From positions 1-64,000 of the forward strand of contig JADKJG010000007.1 of NCBI GenBank assembly GCA_016722375.1: a stretch of 64,000 nucleotides of DNA, read 5' to 3'. This document shows, piece after piece, positions 63,678 through 64,000 of the stretch. Each line of letters begins with the position of its first letter. Within the stretch, counting starts at the first letter, position 1. A program made the translations under genes and the position numbers. The notes beneath the pieces are model-generated. The model made no database searches and had not been told where the DNA came from. It saw only the letters and a program-made list of their open reading frames with translations. The stretch is from Bacteroidota bacterium (GTDB lineage: Bacteria > Bacteroidota > Bacteroidia > Chitinophagales > LD1).

Positions 63678-64000
63678 TGGAAAAGTTTCTGGCCAAAACA
63701 GCCAAGTATATTCTTTCGAAGCATGGAAACAATCTGAGCGGCGTCACTGTTCTGATGCCTAATCATCGTTCTTGTGTTTATTTCCGTCAGGCATTGAAAG
63801 ATGCTTCTGGAGAAACTATTTGGGCTCCTGATATTACCACCTTGCAAGATTGGGTATATGACAAGAGTGAACTGGCACTCATTGAGTCTTTAGAACAAAC
63901 AACGGAGTTGTTTGAAGTTTATCGCGCCAAAGGTGGTGAAGAAACATTGGATGAATTTATTCCTACTGCGCAAGTAATGCTCAGTGACTTTAATGAAGTG
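63677..64000 (+). CDS. addB: AddB-like helicase/nuclease subunit, cut by window end
   Basis: The gene starts at ATG 63677, sharing one A with the TGA stop of addA, and runs off the window after 108 codons. The visible part (MEKFLAKTAKYILSKHGNN, VTVLMPNHRSCVYFRQALKD, APDITTLQDWVYDKSE) is the usual N-terminus of Bacteroidota AddB proteins, where a Walker-like site is degenerate or absent. AddB would hold the second nuclease and the iron-sulfur cluster, both outside this window. The identification rests on position plus the N-terminal pattern. Confidence 0.75.
   Translation, partial: MEKFLAKTAKYILSKHGNNLSGVTVLMPNHRSCVYFRQALKDASGETIWAPDITTLQDWVYDKSELALIESLEQTTELFEVYRAKGGEETLDEFIPTAQVMLSDFNEV

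Overview
The window is chromosomal DNA from a member of the Bacteroidota. The supporting evidence is direct. There is a short 289-residue primary sigma factor of the Bacteroidota type. At least five secreted proteins end in type IX secretion (T9SS) C-terminal sorting domains, and there is a DUF5777-type barrel protein. A histidine/tyrosine ammonia-lyase-like gene sits beside a FabG, a pairing seen in flexirubin/aryl-polyene loci. A few promoter-like sites match the TTG-N~21-TAnnTTTG pattern. I cannot assign a family with confidence; Chitinophagales or Saprospirales-like lineages are plausible.

Layout. 1-5 kb: a partial class-A beta-lactamase-fold serine hydrolase, a MIO-type ammonia-lyase plus FabG, and a ClC chloride channel/antiporter on the other strand. 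5-6.2 kb: remnant of an IS5-like transposase. 6.2-10.9 kb: a T9SS-exported PKD/SdrD-like surface protein. 11-13.3 kb: a helical cytoplasmic protein of unknown function, divergent from a small T9SS-type secreted protein. 13.34-14.81 kb: an IS5-family element with terminal inverted repeats and an AAAT target duplication, whose transposase is broken in several places. 15.2-39.9 kb: the outstanding region. It holds a giant minus-strand gene of about 22.5 kb (about 7,490 codons) for a modular T9SS surface protein. Two copies of the same 21-bp-period tandem array, in the same orientation, flank it. A second 21-bp array family and three tandem ~225-bp units carrying perfect hairpins follow on its upstream side.

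40-46.7 kb: plus-strand genes for a sodium/solute symporter, a LOG-family nucleotide hydrolase, an M23 peptidase, a Bcp peroxiredoxin, and a three-gene envelope cluster (reeler-like/T9SS protein, small haem-type lipoprotein, DUF5777 barrel). 46.8-48.6 kb: another T9SS protein, tRNA-Ser(GCT) and tRNA-Pro(TGG). 48.6-56.8 kb: TPR lipoprotein, ThrRS, small envelope proteins, a phasin-like protein, RpoD and an ABC exporter. 57-58.7 kb: a small AraC-type DNA-binding protein, a Bacteroidota protein of unknown function, and a third 21-bp array family just past its terminator. 58.8-64 kb: ArfB-type peptide hydrolase, an MFS transporter, and AddA with the start of AddB.

A general caution concerns single-base frameshifts. 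They interrupt the ammonia-lyase, ClC, PKD protein, giant gene (twice), IS transposase (about three times) and symporter, all within the first 40 kb. None is apparent from 41 to 64 kb. Several fall in short homopolymers and a one-base change restores a typical family sequence. Consensus errors are therefore at least as likely as true gene decay. Broken genes are listed as segments, and the joined extents are given in the text.
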